Positions 27,491-35,258 of a DNA stretch of 64,000 bases are shown one piece after another. This DNA comes from Streptomyces sp. NBC_00775 (GTDB taxonomy: Bacteria > Actinomycetota > Actinomycetes > Streptomycetales > Streptomycetaceae), in the NCBI RefSeq assembly GCF_036347135.1, contig NZ_CP108938.1, positions 5,394,001 through 5,458,000 of the forward strand, in the 5' to 3' direction. Below the pieces are notes generated by a model. The model was given only the letters and a program-made list of their open reading frames with translations. It had not been told where the DNA came from and made no database searches. The stretch's first letter is position 1. Each line of letters starts with the position of its first letter. The translations under genes were made by a program, and so were the position numbers.

Positions 27491-29041
27491 CTACCAGCCC
27501 CGCGGAGCCCCGCGCTCCCACGGCGCCGGGGTCTGTATCTGGGTCTGGGGCTGCGTCTGCACACGAGCCGAAGCCGTGTCCGCGTCCTCCGGCGCCACCC
27601 GTGCCCGTCGCCGCGCGACCACCCTCCACACCCCGAGCGCCAGCACCAGCACGCTCCCCGTGCCGATCCCGCCGGCGGCGACCAGCTTCATCGTGCCGCT
27701 GCTGTCGCCGCTGCCACCGTCCCCGGTACCGGTCGAGCCGCCCACCGTGCCGTCGGCCGCGTCGTCGGATTCCTCCGCCGGGACGTCGAAGGCGTCACGT
27801 GGCGCTGCCTGCCCCGCGTAGGCGGGACCTGTCTGCGCCGTCCCGTCCACGCGCACGCGCAGCGTCAGCCCGAACGGTCCGTCGCCGATCTTGTCGGCGA
27901 CCTGCTCGGCGAGGTGGACGACGAGGTAGTACGAGCCCGCGAACCGCATTCCGCTCACGCGGTCGTTGAATGCGTATCGGTTCTCGTACGCGACGGGCGG
28001 CAGTGGATCGAGCGCGGCCGAGCGCTGGCCGCCGTCGTAGCCGGCGCCGACGTCGTCGACGAAGCCGCGTACGGGGTTGTAGAGGGACAGGACGAGAGCG
28101 GTGCCGATATTGCCGCCGTTGCTACGGCTCGAACTGCCCAGGTCGGCGGTGGCGTAGAGCTGTTGCCCCCAGTCGACCGGCACTTTGTAGAAGAGGGTCT
28201 GCCCGGGGCTGATCCTGTCCTGCCAGATGCCCTGCCGCAGTGAGCTCGCCGTGGTGAAGCCCGCGCCGCCCTTACGGCGCTTCGAACTCCCGGCGAGGGC
28301 GTCGGGCGACGCGGAATTCCAGGCCTCGGGCGCGCTCGTCGAACCGGACGCCTTCTTGAGGCTGGGCTCCGACACATAGCTGAGTTCCAGGTCCCAGTCG
28401 CCGGACGAGGATCCCGTCGTACCGCTGCGTGTGACGACCACGTAGTACGTCCCGGCCGTCTGGCAGGCGTACTGGTTGCCGCTCGTTTCGCGTGACGCCC
28501 AGGCGGCGATGGGGTGGGGGCTCTGGGTGGCGCCGAAGTGGGTGGTCCCGGAGAAGGAGCAGTTGCGGCTGTTGCCGTCCTGCACGGATACCTTGACGCC
28601 GTCCGAGTAGGAGACCGTCGTACCCGGCCTGGGGACGGCGGTGGCCGAGACGTAGACGTTGGACGTGTCGTCGAGTTCGAGGCGGTAGTAGAGCTTGGCG
28701 TCCCTGCCTATGGAGCTCCTGTAGGTCTTGCCCGGCGCAAGTTGTTCGGCGTCGGTGGTGTCCGCTGTGCCCTTGACGGTCGTGGCGTCCTCGGCGAAGG
28801 CGTACGGCGTTGGTGTCGCGGCGGCCGTCGTCTGTGTTCTGGCGGCAGTCGTCTGCGTTCCGGTGGCTGCCATCTGCGTTCTGGCGGTCGTCGTCTGCGC
28901 TCTGGCGGCCGCGGCGGCCTGCCCCGTCGACCCGATCGTCGCGCACACCGCCATGGCCATCGCCGCCGCTGCTGCCGCCGCCGCTGTGAACGCTCGGTTG
29001 TGCCACGCCATCGCACGCCGCCCCACCGTGCGCCGCCCCAT
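27491..29041 (-). CDS. Exported, C-terminally membrane-anchored surface protein, unknown
   Basis: About 516 aa from ATG 29041 (ATG 29011 also possible). The N-terminus is a signal peptide (MAWHNRAFTAAAAAAAAMAMAV...). Four imperfect 7-residue repeats rich in Thr/Ala/Gln follow, then a large extracellular region with two PPC-like halves (SNVYVSATAVPRPG, GTYYVVVTRSGTTGSSSGDWDLELSY; GQTLFYKVPVDWGQQLYATADL). The C-terminus has a Gly/Ser linker, one helix (AAGGIGTGSVLVLALGVWRVV), RRRAR and a short cytoplasmic tail. It has no catalytic motif I recognise and is convergent with the kinase gene. Possibly a surface adhesin or sensor. Confidence 0.75.
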   Translation of the reverse strand: MGRRTVGRRAMAWHNRAFTAAAAAAAAMAMAVCATIGSTGQAAAAARAQTTTARTQMAATGTQTTAARTQTTAAATPTPYAFAEDATTVKGTADTTDAEQLAPGKTYRSSIGRDAKLYYRLELDDTSNVYVSATAVPRPGTTVSYSDGVKVSVQDGNSRNCSFSGTTHFGATQSPHPIAAWASRETSGNQYACQTAGTYYVVVTRSGTTGSSSGDWDLELSYVSEPSLKKASGSTSAPEAWNSASPDALAGSSKRRKGGAGFTTASSLRQGIWQDRISPGQTLFYKVPVDWGQQLYATADLGSSSRSNGGNIGTALVLSLYNPVRGFVDDVGAGYDGGQRSAALDPLPPVAYENRYAFNDRVSGMRFAGSYYLVVHLAEQVADKIGDGPFGLTLRVRVDGTAQTGPAYAGQAAPRDAFDVPAEESDDAADGTVGGSTGTGDGGSGDSSGTMKLVAAGGIGTGSVLVLALGVWRVVARRRARVAPEDADTASARVQTQPQTQIQTPAPWERGAPRGW

Positions 29042-29111
29042 CACGCGCCACCCCTCGTCGTAGCCCCGGACCGTGGCCCATCCTGCCCCGCCAGTCACCG
29101 CGCCACCCGTG

Positions 29112-29120
29112 CTATCCACA
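29112..29120 (+). promoter_or_regulatory. Isolated DnaA-box-like sequence
   Basis: CTATCCACA, one mismatch from TTATCCACA, upstream of the surface-protein gene. No second box is nearby. Confidence 0.25.
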
Positions 29121-29199
29121 GGAGCGGCTGAAAGGGCTCGTCCGGACAGACATCAACTTTGCCAGGGCAATCAATCCATTCGCTCAAGCGAATTGAATG

Positions 29200-29283
29200 A
29201 GTCCCGAACGGGGTCACGAACGGAGTCCCGAACGAAGTCACGAACGAAGTTCCGAGCAGAGCCACGAACAAGGCCCTGAACAA
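29200..29283. repeat. Degenerate 12-bp tandem repeat
   Basis: Seven imperfect copies of a 12-bp unit resembling AGTCACGAACGA lie end to end between the surface-protein gene and the DLW-39 gene. Each unit begins AG/GG and contains GAAC. A + strand frame through it repeats Glu-Arg/His, but it has no ribosome site or family match. Confidence 0.65.
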
Positions 29284-29300
29284 GGCCCCTACAACACAAA

Positions 29301-29326
29301 ACCCCGACCGCGATGGCGGCCGGGGT
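29301..29326 (-). terminator. Terminator of the DLW-39 gene
   Basis: Minus-strand stem ACCCCGGCCGC / GCGGTCGGGGT followed by TTTTGTGTTGT, 25 bp past the stop codon. Confidence 0.8.
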
Positions 29327-29350
29327 CTGCTCTGAGACTGTTGTCGATAC

Positions 29351-29479
29351 TCACGAACCCGTGGGCACGGAGTCAGTCGCCTCCGTCCACAGATCCTGCT
29401 CGGCGCGATCCGCCTGGATCTGGCGGTACACGAGGAGCCCGCCGATGGCGGCCAGTGCGACCAGGAGAAGCTTCTTCAC
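29351..29479 (-). CDS. DLW-39 family mini-protein
   Basis: A 42-aa single-helix membrane protein: VKKLLLVALAAIGGLLVYRQI followed by QADRAEQDLWTEATDSV, containing the D-L-W that names the family. The gene family is conserved next to the gyrA/tRNA-Ile region of actinobacteria. GTG start at 29479. Function unknown. Here it is separated from gyrA by about 16 kb of accessory DNA. Confidence 0.85.
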   Translation of the reverse strand: MKKLLLVALAAIGGLLVYRQIQADRAEQDLWTEATDSVPTGS

Positions 29480-29698
29480 CGCGCGACCTCGTCTTTCGTT
29501 GACGTAGGGGACCTCTGGCGCCCGACTATACACACCGGCCGATATCGATCGGTGACCTGGATCGACCCTCAACTCCCGCCCGGTACGCAGCAGTAGAACC
29601 GGATGCGATCGCTCCGACTGGAGGGTGACCAGACCTCACAGACAGTGACTTTCGCCACGATCTCTGACTTTTCGGGGCTCTTGCGGCCATCCGGGTGG

Positions 29699-29712
29699 TG
29701 TTCATCTGAACA
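29699..29712. promoter_or_regulatory. Inverted repeat, possible operator
   Basis: TGTTCATCTGAACA: 6-bp arms around a two-base centre, about 95 bp upstream of the small secreted protein gene. The regulator is unknown. Confidence 0.3.
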
Positions 29713-29805
29713 TCGACGCGCCACGGGCGTCGGTCCACCACTTCGCGGCCCGCATACACATCATGAGGAAAGTACGCAAATCGCCTGACCCGAAAGTGAG
29801 GGGCC

Positions 29806-30153
29806 ATGACCCAGAACAAGGTCATGAAGCTGTGGACCGCCATCGTCACCGCCTTCCTGGCGCTGTGCACGACGCTCGGACTCATCACGACCACCGCGGC
29901 CGCGGCCGTACCGCAGGCCGAGGCGCCCCGCAACAGCACGGCGGCCTCCCTGGCGGTGCCGGCGATGTCCTACTGGACCTGGTCCTACAGCAGGGCCCTG
30001 CCCCCCACGATGAAGCAACGCATCCGCGCCGAGGCCCACGGTTCCTCACCGAACTGCCGCCACCGCCCGCCCGCCGACGACGCCACGGCAGACCCCGCCG
30101 CCCTCTGCGAGTCCGAGACCGTCGCGGAACCCGACACGGCGCTCCAGAACTGA
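29806..30153 (+). CDS. Small secreted or membrane-anchored protein, unknown
   Basis: A 115-aa protein. The N-terminus is a signal peptide or anchor (KLWTAIVTAFLALCTTLGLITTTAAAAVPQAEA). The mature part has an aromatic patch (SYWTWSYSRALPPTMKQRIRAEAHG) and an acidic tail with two Cys (residues 84 and 101) that could form a disulfide. It resembles a Streptomyces-specific family (possibly DUF6344, from memory). GTGAGGGG sits just before the ATG. It marks the last conserved gene before the accessory island. Confidence 0.75.
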   Translation: MTQNKVMKLWTAIVTAFLALCTTLGLITTTAAAAVPQAEAPRNSTAASLAVPAMSYWTWSYSRALPPTMKQRIRAEAHGSSPNCRHRPPADDATADPAALCESETVAEPDTALQN

Positions 30154-30229
30154 GCGATACGGCGTCGCCCCCAGCCCCCTCCAAGATCCCCTGACGTAGC
30201 GGCGAACTTGCGTACAAAGCAACCCAGGG

Positions 30230-30268
30230 CGAAGGCCCGGCAACTCATCCGAGTTGCCGGACCTTCGG
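30230..30268 (+). terminator. Terminator at the left edge of the accessory island
   Basis: Imperfect 17-bp stem CGAAGGCCCGGCAACTC / GAGTTGCCGGACCTTCGG with a 4-base loop, 76 bp downstream of the small secreted protein gene. Confidence 0.75.
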
Positions 30269-30409
30269 CGTTCTGTTGTCGTCCCACGGATTCCACCGAC
30301 GGACGATCCGGAGCACCGATTCCACCGGCGATCCAGAGCCGCGTTTCCCGCCGCCCCACCCACAGACGCCGTCTCAAAAGCACTCGTTCCCTCCTCCGTC
30401 CCCCCACTC

Positions 30410-30437
30410 GTCAAGACCTCTTTAGGAGTCGTAGGCT
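30410..30437 (+). promoter_or_regulatory. Promoter-like motif shared with the gene at 37492
   Basis: TCAAGACCTCTTTAGGAGTC (30411-30430) followed by GTAGGCT. The same motif with 18 of 20 bases identical occurs at 37456-37475. GTCAAG and TAGGCT are 16 bp apart, similar to a -35/-10 arrangement. Confidence 0.45.
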
Positions 30438-30458
30438 GAGGTGTGAGCTGTTGGCTTG

Positions 30459-30486
30459 CTGACGTGTCAGCCCGCTGACACGTCAG
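30459..30486. promoter_or_regulatory. Operator-like inverted repeat upstream of the GntR gene
   Basis: Perfect 12-bp arms CTGACGTGTCAG and CTGACACGTCAG separated by CCCG, 28 bp before the GntR start codon and just downstream of the promoter-like motif. This is the expected place and form of an autoregulatory GntR operator. Confidence 0.65.
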
Positions 30487-30514
30487 GCCCCGCATGACGG
30501 ATCGGTGAGGATCA

Positions 30515-31303
30515 GTGCCAAAGGCGTACGAAGTGATCGCGGACGACCTCCGCCGGTCCATCCGGGAGGGCAAGCGCAAGCCTGGCGACAGGCTGCCGTC
30601 GGAAACCGATCTGGCGGGCCACTACAAGCGCAGCGTGCCGACCGTTCAAAACGCCCTTCGGGTCCTGAACGAAGAAGGGCTGATCGACAAGCAGCACGGC
30701 CGCGGCAACTTCGTCCGTCGCCCGCGCACGCCGGCGCGGCGCTCGAACCTTCGCCATCAGTGGGAGAAGAACCGGGCTCGCGAGCCGGTGGAGGAGCGGG
30801 CACAGACCGGAGCCACTGAGCATGACACCGGCCTTGAGCTGGATGACCTCGTCTTCTACGCGTCGTACCGCGAGATCAAGGCAGACAGGGACATCGCGGC
30901 GGTCATGGGTGTCCCTGAGGGAACGGCGCTGGTCGAGCGCTCCTATCGGACGCGTTGCGCCGCGGAGACCGCGCCCTTCAGCCTGGTGACCTCCTACCTC
31001 GTCCGCAACATGGTCGCGGAGAATCCCGACCTCGTCGACGAGACAAAGGAACCGTGGCCAGGGGGCTCGCAGAACCAGCTCTACACCGTCGGCATTGAAG
31101 TGGCCCGTATCGAGGAGCGCGTCACCGCCCGGCCGCCGACGCCGGAAGAGGCGGCGGAACTGGAGCTGCCGCGCGGGACCTCGGTGCTCGCCCTCCGGAA
31201 GACCTCGTACGACGTCAATGACCGCGTTGTGGATCTTTCCGACATCATCCTGCCCGGTGACCGCACCGAGCTGCTCTTCACCACTTCCCTGGAAAGGTGG
31301 TGA
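30515..31303 (+). CDS. GntR/HutC-family transcriptional regulator
   Basis: A 262-aa protein. The N-terminal winged helix (YEVIADDLRRSIREGKRKPGDRLPSETDLAGHYKRSVPTVQNALRVLNEEGLIDKQHGRGNFVR) is classical GntR. The C-terminal UTRA ligand domain includes ADRDIAAVMGVPEGTALVERSYRT, PFSLVTSYLV, ARIEERVTARPPTPEEAAELELPRGTSVLALRKTSYDVNDRVVDLSDIILPGDRTEL. Start GTG at 30515. It is followed after 8 bp by the glycosyltransferase gene, which it probably co-regulates in response to a small metabolite (inference). Confidence 0.93.
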   Translation: MPKAYEVIADDLRRSIREGKRKPGDRLPSETDLAGHYKRSVPTVQNALRVLNEEGLIDKQHGRGNFVRRPRTPARRSNLRHQWEKNRAREPVEERAQTGATEHDTGLELDDLVFYASYREIKADRDIAAVMGVPEGTALVERSYRTRCAAETAPFSLVTSYLVRNMVAENPDLVDETKEPWPGGSQNQLYTVGIEVARIEERVTARPPTPEEAAELELPRGTSVLALRKTSYDVNDRVVDLSDIILPGDRTELLFTTSLERW

Positions 31304-31311
31304 GTGCTGCC

Positions 31312-32070
31312 ATGAGCCGGCGCATCATCATCGTCACCGCTGTCCACGGCCCCTCGGCCAAGTTCCTGCCCGAGGCCTACAAGTCACTGTCCGAGCAGGA
31401 GCTTCCGGACGGCTGGGAGTGGCACTGGGTCATCCAGGAGGACGGGAAGACGGACGACGTCGCCCCGTACGTCCCCGCCGACGAGCGCGTCACCTTCCGG
31501 CAGGGCCGGCCGGGGGGTCCTGGTGTCGCCCGAACCGTCGCTCTCGCCCATGCTGACGGCGAGTACGTCAAAGTGCTGGACGCCGACGACCAGCTGGCTC
31601 CGGGCACGCTCGCGCGCGACCTGGCCGCACTTGAGAATGACCGCACTGTCGGATGGGCCACGTCGCGAGTCCTGGACTTCATGCCCGACGGCTCCACGGT
31701 CGGCTTCCCGGGCGACCCCGACAACGGCCCGATCGAGCGCGGAGCCGTGCTCGACTACTGGAAGGCGAATGGTTTCCGCGCCCAGGTCCACCCGGCGACG
31801 CTCTTCGTGCGGCGTGACCTCCTGCTCGCTCTTGGCGGCTGGATGGCGCTTCCCGCCTCGGAAGACACTGGCCTGCTGCTCGCACTGAACTCCGTGAGCC
31901 GCGGGTGGTTCTCCGAGGAGGTGGGGCTCCTCTACCGGAAGTGGGAGGGGCAGGCCACCGGCCAGGCATCGCACACCGAACCCGCCGAGCGCGACGCACG
32001 CATGGCGGTCGTGGAGGCCAGGTCCCGAGCGCTCGCGCACTTCGAGTGGCACTACCCGATCACGGATTGA
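31312..32070 (+). CDS. Family 2 glycosyltransferase
   Basis: A 252-aa GT-A fold transferase. RIIIVTAVHGPSAKFLPEAYKSL begins the nucleotide-binding half, GVARTVALAHADGEYVKVLDADDQLAPGTLARDL contains the metal-binding DxD-type acidic motif, and LALGGWMALPASEDTGLLL is the acceptor/catalytic region (E-D-T replacing the common E-D). It would transfer a sugar from a nucleotide donor. No membrane segment. ATG 8 bp after the GntR stop, so they form an operon. Confidence 0.88.
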   Translation: MSRRIIIVTAVHGPSAKFLPEAYKSLSEQELPDGWEWHWVIQEDGKTDDVAPYVPADERVTFRQGRPGGPGVARTVALAHADGEYVKVLDADDQLAPGTLARDLAALENDRTVGWATSRVLDFMPDGSTVGFPGDPDNGPIERGAVLDYWKANGFRAQVHPATLFVRRDLLLALGGWMALPASEDTGLLLALNSVSRGWFSEEVGLLYRKWEGQATGQASHTEPAERDARMAVVEARSRALAHFEWHYPITD

Positions 32071-32073
32071 CCG

Positions 32074-32300
32074 GCACCTCGTAGACGATCTCGCCCACAT
32101 CAGCGGCGGTGAACGCCAGCTCCGACGCGCCAGCTCCGACGCGTCGGCTCTGTCGGCCGCAGCGACCGCATCGGCCTTGAACACGGGCTGAGTGGCGGTC
32201 AAACCGGAGTTCTGAGCCTCCGTCGCCTCCGTCGCCTCCGTTGCCTCCGCCGGCGGAGCCGCCACCCCCAGCGGAGCCGCCACCCCAATCCCATCGCTGC
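32074..32300 (-). pseudogene. Possible small ORF broken by a 14-bp duplication
   Basis: On the minus strand a GTG-initiated frame begins with VAAPLGVAAPPAEATEATEA, runs to ADAVAAADRADASELA and then meets a tandem duplication (32115-32142). Without one copy, the frame continues as FTAADVGEIVYEVPVNP and stops. The result would be about 68 residues with Ala/Thr/Glu repeats. It sits alone between convergent glycosyltransferase and methyltransferase genes. There is no homology I recognise and no strong ribosome site. Confidence 0.3.
32115..32142. repeat. Perfect 14-bp tandem duplication
   Basis: GCCAGCTCCGACGC occurs twice in direct succession. The length is not a multiple of three. Confidence 0.9.
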
Positions 32301-32358
32301 GGCGGCCACCACAGCGGCTGCCTCGAGTCCGCTTCCCCCGCGGCGAGGAGTTCTCCTG

Positions 32359-33282
32359 TCAGGGAAGGGTCTCCGCATCCACCCGAGAGAAGATCAAGTC
32401 GCTTTCGACGGTGACCGGCTCCCGCAACCGCACCGGCGCGAGGAGCTCCCCGCTCAACGCGGGCGGATAGCTCTCGGGTGCGTAGTCGTTGGCCAACCGG
32501 TAGGCGTAAAAGCCCGCGTCGGCCATCGTCTTCATCAGTTCCTCGGCCGAGTCGCCGAGTTGGGCCATACGGTCGGGGGTCACCTCGACGGTGATCTCCG
32601 CATCGGGCCGAAGCTTGTCCAGTACGGGCGCGAGGCCCCGGACGACGCTCCCCTCCGCGCCTTCGACATCGATCTTGATCACGCGGGCCTTCGCGATCTC
32701 CGAGGGATCCAGCAGTTCCGGCAGCGGGCAGGCCTCGATCTGGAACGTGGACTCGGCTGGACCGTCGTACGGAACGATGCTGTTCGCGCCCATGTTGCGC
32801 GAGCTGGCGAGCACGAACGTCAATGTCTTGTGACTGTCCGACACGGCGGCGTTGATCGCACGGACGTTGCGGCACTCATTGAGACTGACCTGCTGCAGCA
32901 GCCGCTGGTGGAAGACCGGCGAGGCCTCGATCGACACCACCTGGCCTTCATCGCCGACGAGCTGCGAGGCGAGGACGCTGAAGACACCGATGTTGGCGCC
33001 GACGTCGATGAAGCCGTCCCCGGGCTTCAGCCGGCTCTGGAGCCAGTTCGTCATGTTCGGCTCCCACGCGCCGAACAGGTACAGATACCGCTGGATCAGA
33101 TCCTGTGTGTCGACGGCGAACCGGGCGCCGGACCGCGTCTCAACGACACGTCGACGAGGGTGCTCGCGAAGGTGCGGATTCAGGTAGTGCTTGGCCAGCG
33201 GCGCCTTACCGAGCGAGCCCGGGGCATCACGCACATACCGGCGGCCGAGGGTGACCAAGGCCTCTGAAATGGGGTTGCTCAT
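32359..33282 (-). CDS. FkbM-family SAM-dependent methyltransferase
   Basis: A 307-aa protein. It has the SAM-binding GDGFIDVGANIGVFSVLASQLVGDEGQVVSIEASPVFHQRLLQQVSLN (motif I with D-V-G-A-N), then RAINAAVSD, and VIKIDVEGAEGSVVRGL, a hallmark of the FkbM family. It typically methylates hydroxyls of sugars or polyketides. Start ATG at 33282 after GGAGAGG. It is convergent with the glycosyltransferase, and the pair could modify the same glycan or glycoside (inference). Confidence 0.9.
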   Translation of the reverse strand: MSNPISEALVTLGRRYVRDAPGSLGKAPLAKHYLNPHLREHPRRRVVETRSGARFAVDTQDLIQRYLYLFGAWEPNMTNWLQSRLKPGDGFIDVGANIGVFSVLASQLVGDEGQVVSIEASPVFHQRLLQQVSLNECRNVRAINAAVSDSHKTLTFVLASSRNMGANSIVPYDGPAESTFQIEACPLPELLDPSEIAKARVIKIDVEGAEGSVVRGLAPVLDKLRPDAEITVEVTPDRMAQLGDSAEELMKTMADAGFYAYRLANDYAPESYPPALSGELLAPVRLREPVTVESDLIFSRVDAETLP

Positions 33283-33447
33283 CCGATCGCCTCTCCGCCG
33301 ACTCCAGCGAAACCGTAGCGTGCGGCCTCTTCCGGTTCCCACCGATGCCAGGTTTCGCCGAGGGGGAGGAGCGCGAGGAGCTCGTGGGCATGGACGGTGC
33401 GGAGCGCTCGACACGGTGACAGCGCTGGTGCAAGGCGTCGGAAGCCG

Positions 33448-33469
33448 CTCGGTGTCCTCTCGGTGTCCT
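33448..33469. repeat. 11-bp tandem repeat
   Basis: CTCGGTGTCCT twice in succession, followed by a partial third copy, between the FkbM and ferredoxin genes. No gene is seen in this gap. Confidence 0.6.
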
Positions 33470-33533
33470 CTCGGGTAGTCCCCCGTCTATCACCGAGGCA
33501 GCAGCCGTCTGGCGTGCCTGTCGGTCGTGCGTG

Positions 33534-33722
33534 CTACTCGCTGAAACGGATCGCTTGGGACGGGCACCAGTCAGCCGCTTCTTGTACCTCGGGCTCATCT
33601 CCGGCGCCCTCACGGCCGGGCAGAACGGTGCCGTATCCGTCCACCAGAGCGAAGACGGTCGGAACCCTGATGCCGCAGTCGCCGGAGCCGTAGCAAACGT
33701 CGGGGTCCACGGAAACCTTCAT
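33534..33722 (-). CDS. [3Fe-4S] ferredoxin
   Basis: A 62-aa ferredoxin of the single-cluster type used with cytochromes P450. Cluster ligands are the Cys residues in VCYGSGDCGIR (C-x5-C, with Gly at the usual central Cys position, consistent with 3Fe-4S) and in DWCPSQAI (Cys-Pro). Start ATG at 33722 after GGAG. It is 134 bp downstream of the amidohydrolase gene and probably in its operon. No P450 lies in the window, so its redox partner is elsewhere. Confidence 0.88.
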   Translation of the reverse strand: MKVSVDPDVCYGSGDCGIRVPTVFALVDGYGTVLPGREGAGDEPEVQEAADWCPSQAIRFSE

Positions 33723-33856
33723 GCGCACTCCAGCCACGAAGAGGACACCGGCCCCTGAAGCGGGTCGGTGAGCGGATCAGGCCTGTCGGCCTTCACGACC
33801 TGCCTGCCCGCCGGGCGGTCCCCTCAATCGACCGTCCCCGGCAACTGCCCCTGCTT

Positions 33857-35077
33857 CTACTTCTCTTGATCGAAGGCCAGCTCCAGCATCCGAATGGCGT
33901 TCCCCCGCAGCAGCTTGTACGCCACATCGTCGGGGAGGCCCGCCACATGGTCCGCCGCCACCTGCTTGGTGTGCGGAAACGTCGAGTCGACGTGCGGATA
34001 GTCGGTCTCGAAGGTCGCGTTGTTCACGCCCACGGTCTCGATGGCCTCGATGCCGTGCTTGTCGCGGAAGAAGCAGCAGAAGATCTGCCGGTAGTAGTAC
34101 GTCGACGGCGGATCCGGGATCAGATCCCTGACTCCGCCCCACGCCCGATGCTCCTCCCACACATCGTCGGCGCGCTCCAGGGCGTACGGGATCCAGCCCA
34201 TCTGCCCCTCGCTGTACGCCAACTTGAGACGCGGGAACTTCACCAGGACCCCGGAGAACAGGAAGTCCATCATCGAAGCCATGGCGTTGTTGAAGCTCAG
34301 CGCCGCCTGGACGGCGGGCGGGGCGTCCGGTGACGCCGCCGGCATCTGCGACGACGAGCCGATGTGCATGTTGACCACCGTCCCGGTCTCCTCGCACACC
34401 GCGAAGAACGGGTCCCAGTAGCCGGAGTGGATCGACGGAAGCCCCAGGTACGTCGGAATCTCGCTGAAGGTCACCGCCCGCACGCCACGGGCCGCGTTGC
34501 GCCGGATCTCCGCAACGGCGAGGTCGATGTCCCAGAGAGGGATCAGGCACAGCGGGATGAGCCGCCCTCCGCTGTCGCCGCACCACTCCTCGACCATCCA
34601 GTCGTTGTAGGCACGGACGCACGCGAGCGCGACCTCCTTGTCCTTGGCCTCCGCGAAGGTCTGGCCGCAGAACCGCGGAAACGTCGGGAAGCAGAGGGAC
34701 GCCTCCACGTGGTTGAGGTCCATGTCCTCCAGCCGGGCCTTCGGGTCCCAGCAGCCACGCCGCATCTGTTCGCGCGTAATGCCGTCAAGGGTCATCTCGT
34801 CACGGGAGAACCCGACGGCCGCGATGATGCGCTTGTACGGGAAGACCTCGCCCTCGTACCTCCACCAGTCCGTGACCTGGCCGTTCGGGTCCGTGGTGAA
34901 CCGGTACTTCCCGCCGATGTACTGGAGGTCGCCGATACCGGCGGTGAAGGACTTCGGCCCCTTTTCGCGGTGCTTACGCGGAAGCCATGTCTCGAAGAGG
35001 TGCGCGGGCTCGATCACGTGATCGTCCACGCTGATGACCCTGGGCAGATCCCTGGTGCCGCTCTCGGTGCTGACCAC
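33857..35077 (-). CDS. Amidohydrolase_2-type TIM-barrel metal-dependent hydrolase
   Basis: A 406-aa amidohydrolase-2 family protein (ACMSD-like barrel). The N-terminal ISVDDHVIEPAHLFETWLP gives the D-x-H metal motif, VNMHIGSS the central His, KLAYSEGQMGWIPYALERAD a family signature, and FETDYPHVDSTFPHTK the final metal-binding Asp. Such enzymes decarboxylate or hydrolyse aromatic or cyclic acids. Related to the second amidohydrolase at 35895-37190. Divergent from DoxX with operator-like repeats between. Confidence 0.88.
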   Translation of the reverse strand: MVSTESGTRDLPRVISVDDHVIEPAHLFETWLPRKHREKGPKSFTAGIGDLQYIGGKYRFTTDPNGQVTDWWRYEGEVFPYKRIIAAVGFSRDEMTLDGITREQMRRGCWDPKARLEDMDLNHVEASLCFPTFPRFCGQTFAEAKDKEVALACVRAYNDWMVEEWCGDSGGRLIPLCLIPLWDIDLAVAEIRRNAARGVRAVTFSEIPTYLGLPSIHSGYWDPFFAVCEETGTVVNMHIGSSSQMPAASPDAPPAVQAALSFNNAMASMMDFLFSGVLVKFPRLKLAYSEGQMGWIPYALERADDVWEEHRAWGGVRDLIPDPPSTYYYRQIFCCFFRDKHGIEAIETVGVNNATFETDYPHVDSTFPHTKQVAADHVAGLPDDVAYKLLRGNAIRMLELAFDQEK

Positions 35078-35128
35078 GCCTTACCCCCTGCTGCCTGCCG
35101 AATCCCGAACACTTATCTGACGGCCTTA

Positions 35129-35243
35129 TCTGACGGTCCATCAGATTCAGGCTAGAGGGCCGCCCACCCAACAGCAAGAGCGAGCCGTATCCCGCACCCC
35201 TTGCGTTCCGGAACGGCGTCCGCTGAACTGACGATCCATCAGA
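35129..35243. promoter_or_regulatory. Twin TetR-type operators between amidohydrolase and DoxX genes
   Basis: TCTGACGGTCCATCAGA at 35129-35145 and ACTGACGATCCATCAGA at 35227-35243, each an imperfect palindrome with CTGA/TCAG half-sites. One lies close to each divergent start codon. A partial TATCTGACGG copy lies at 35114-35123. The form fits a TetR-family repressor controlling both directions. No regulator gene is adjacent. Confidence 0.65.
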
Positions 35244-35258
35244 TTGATGTCGGAGGGG

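Noticed and set aside
32060..32875. 271-codon minus-strand frame with a Gly-rich end
   Set aside because: It lies mostly inside the FkbM gene in another frame, with Arg/Pro/Gly-rich composition typical of antisense shadows. Only its last part overlaps the small broken ORF.
35013..35024. GATCACGTGATC as a parS candidate
   Set aside because: It contains CACGTG but lacks the flanking GTTT and AAAC of parS.
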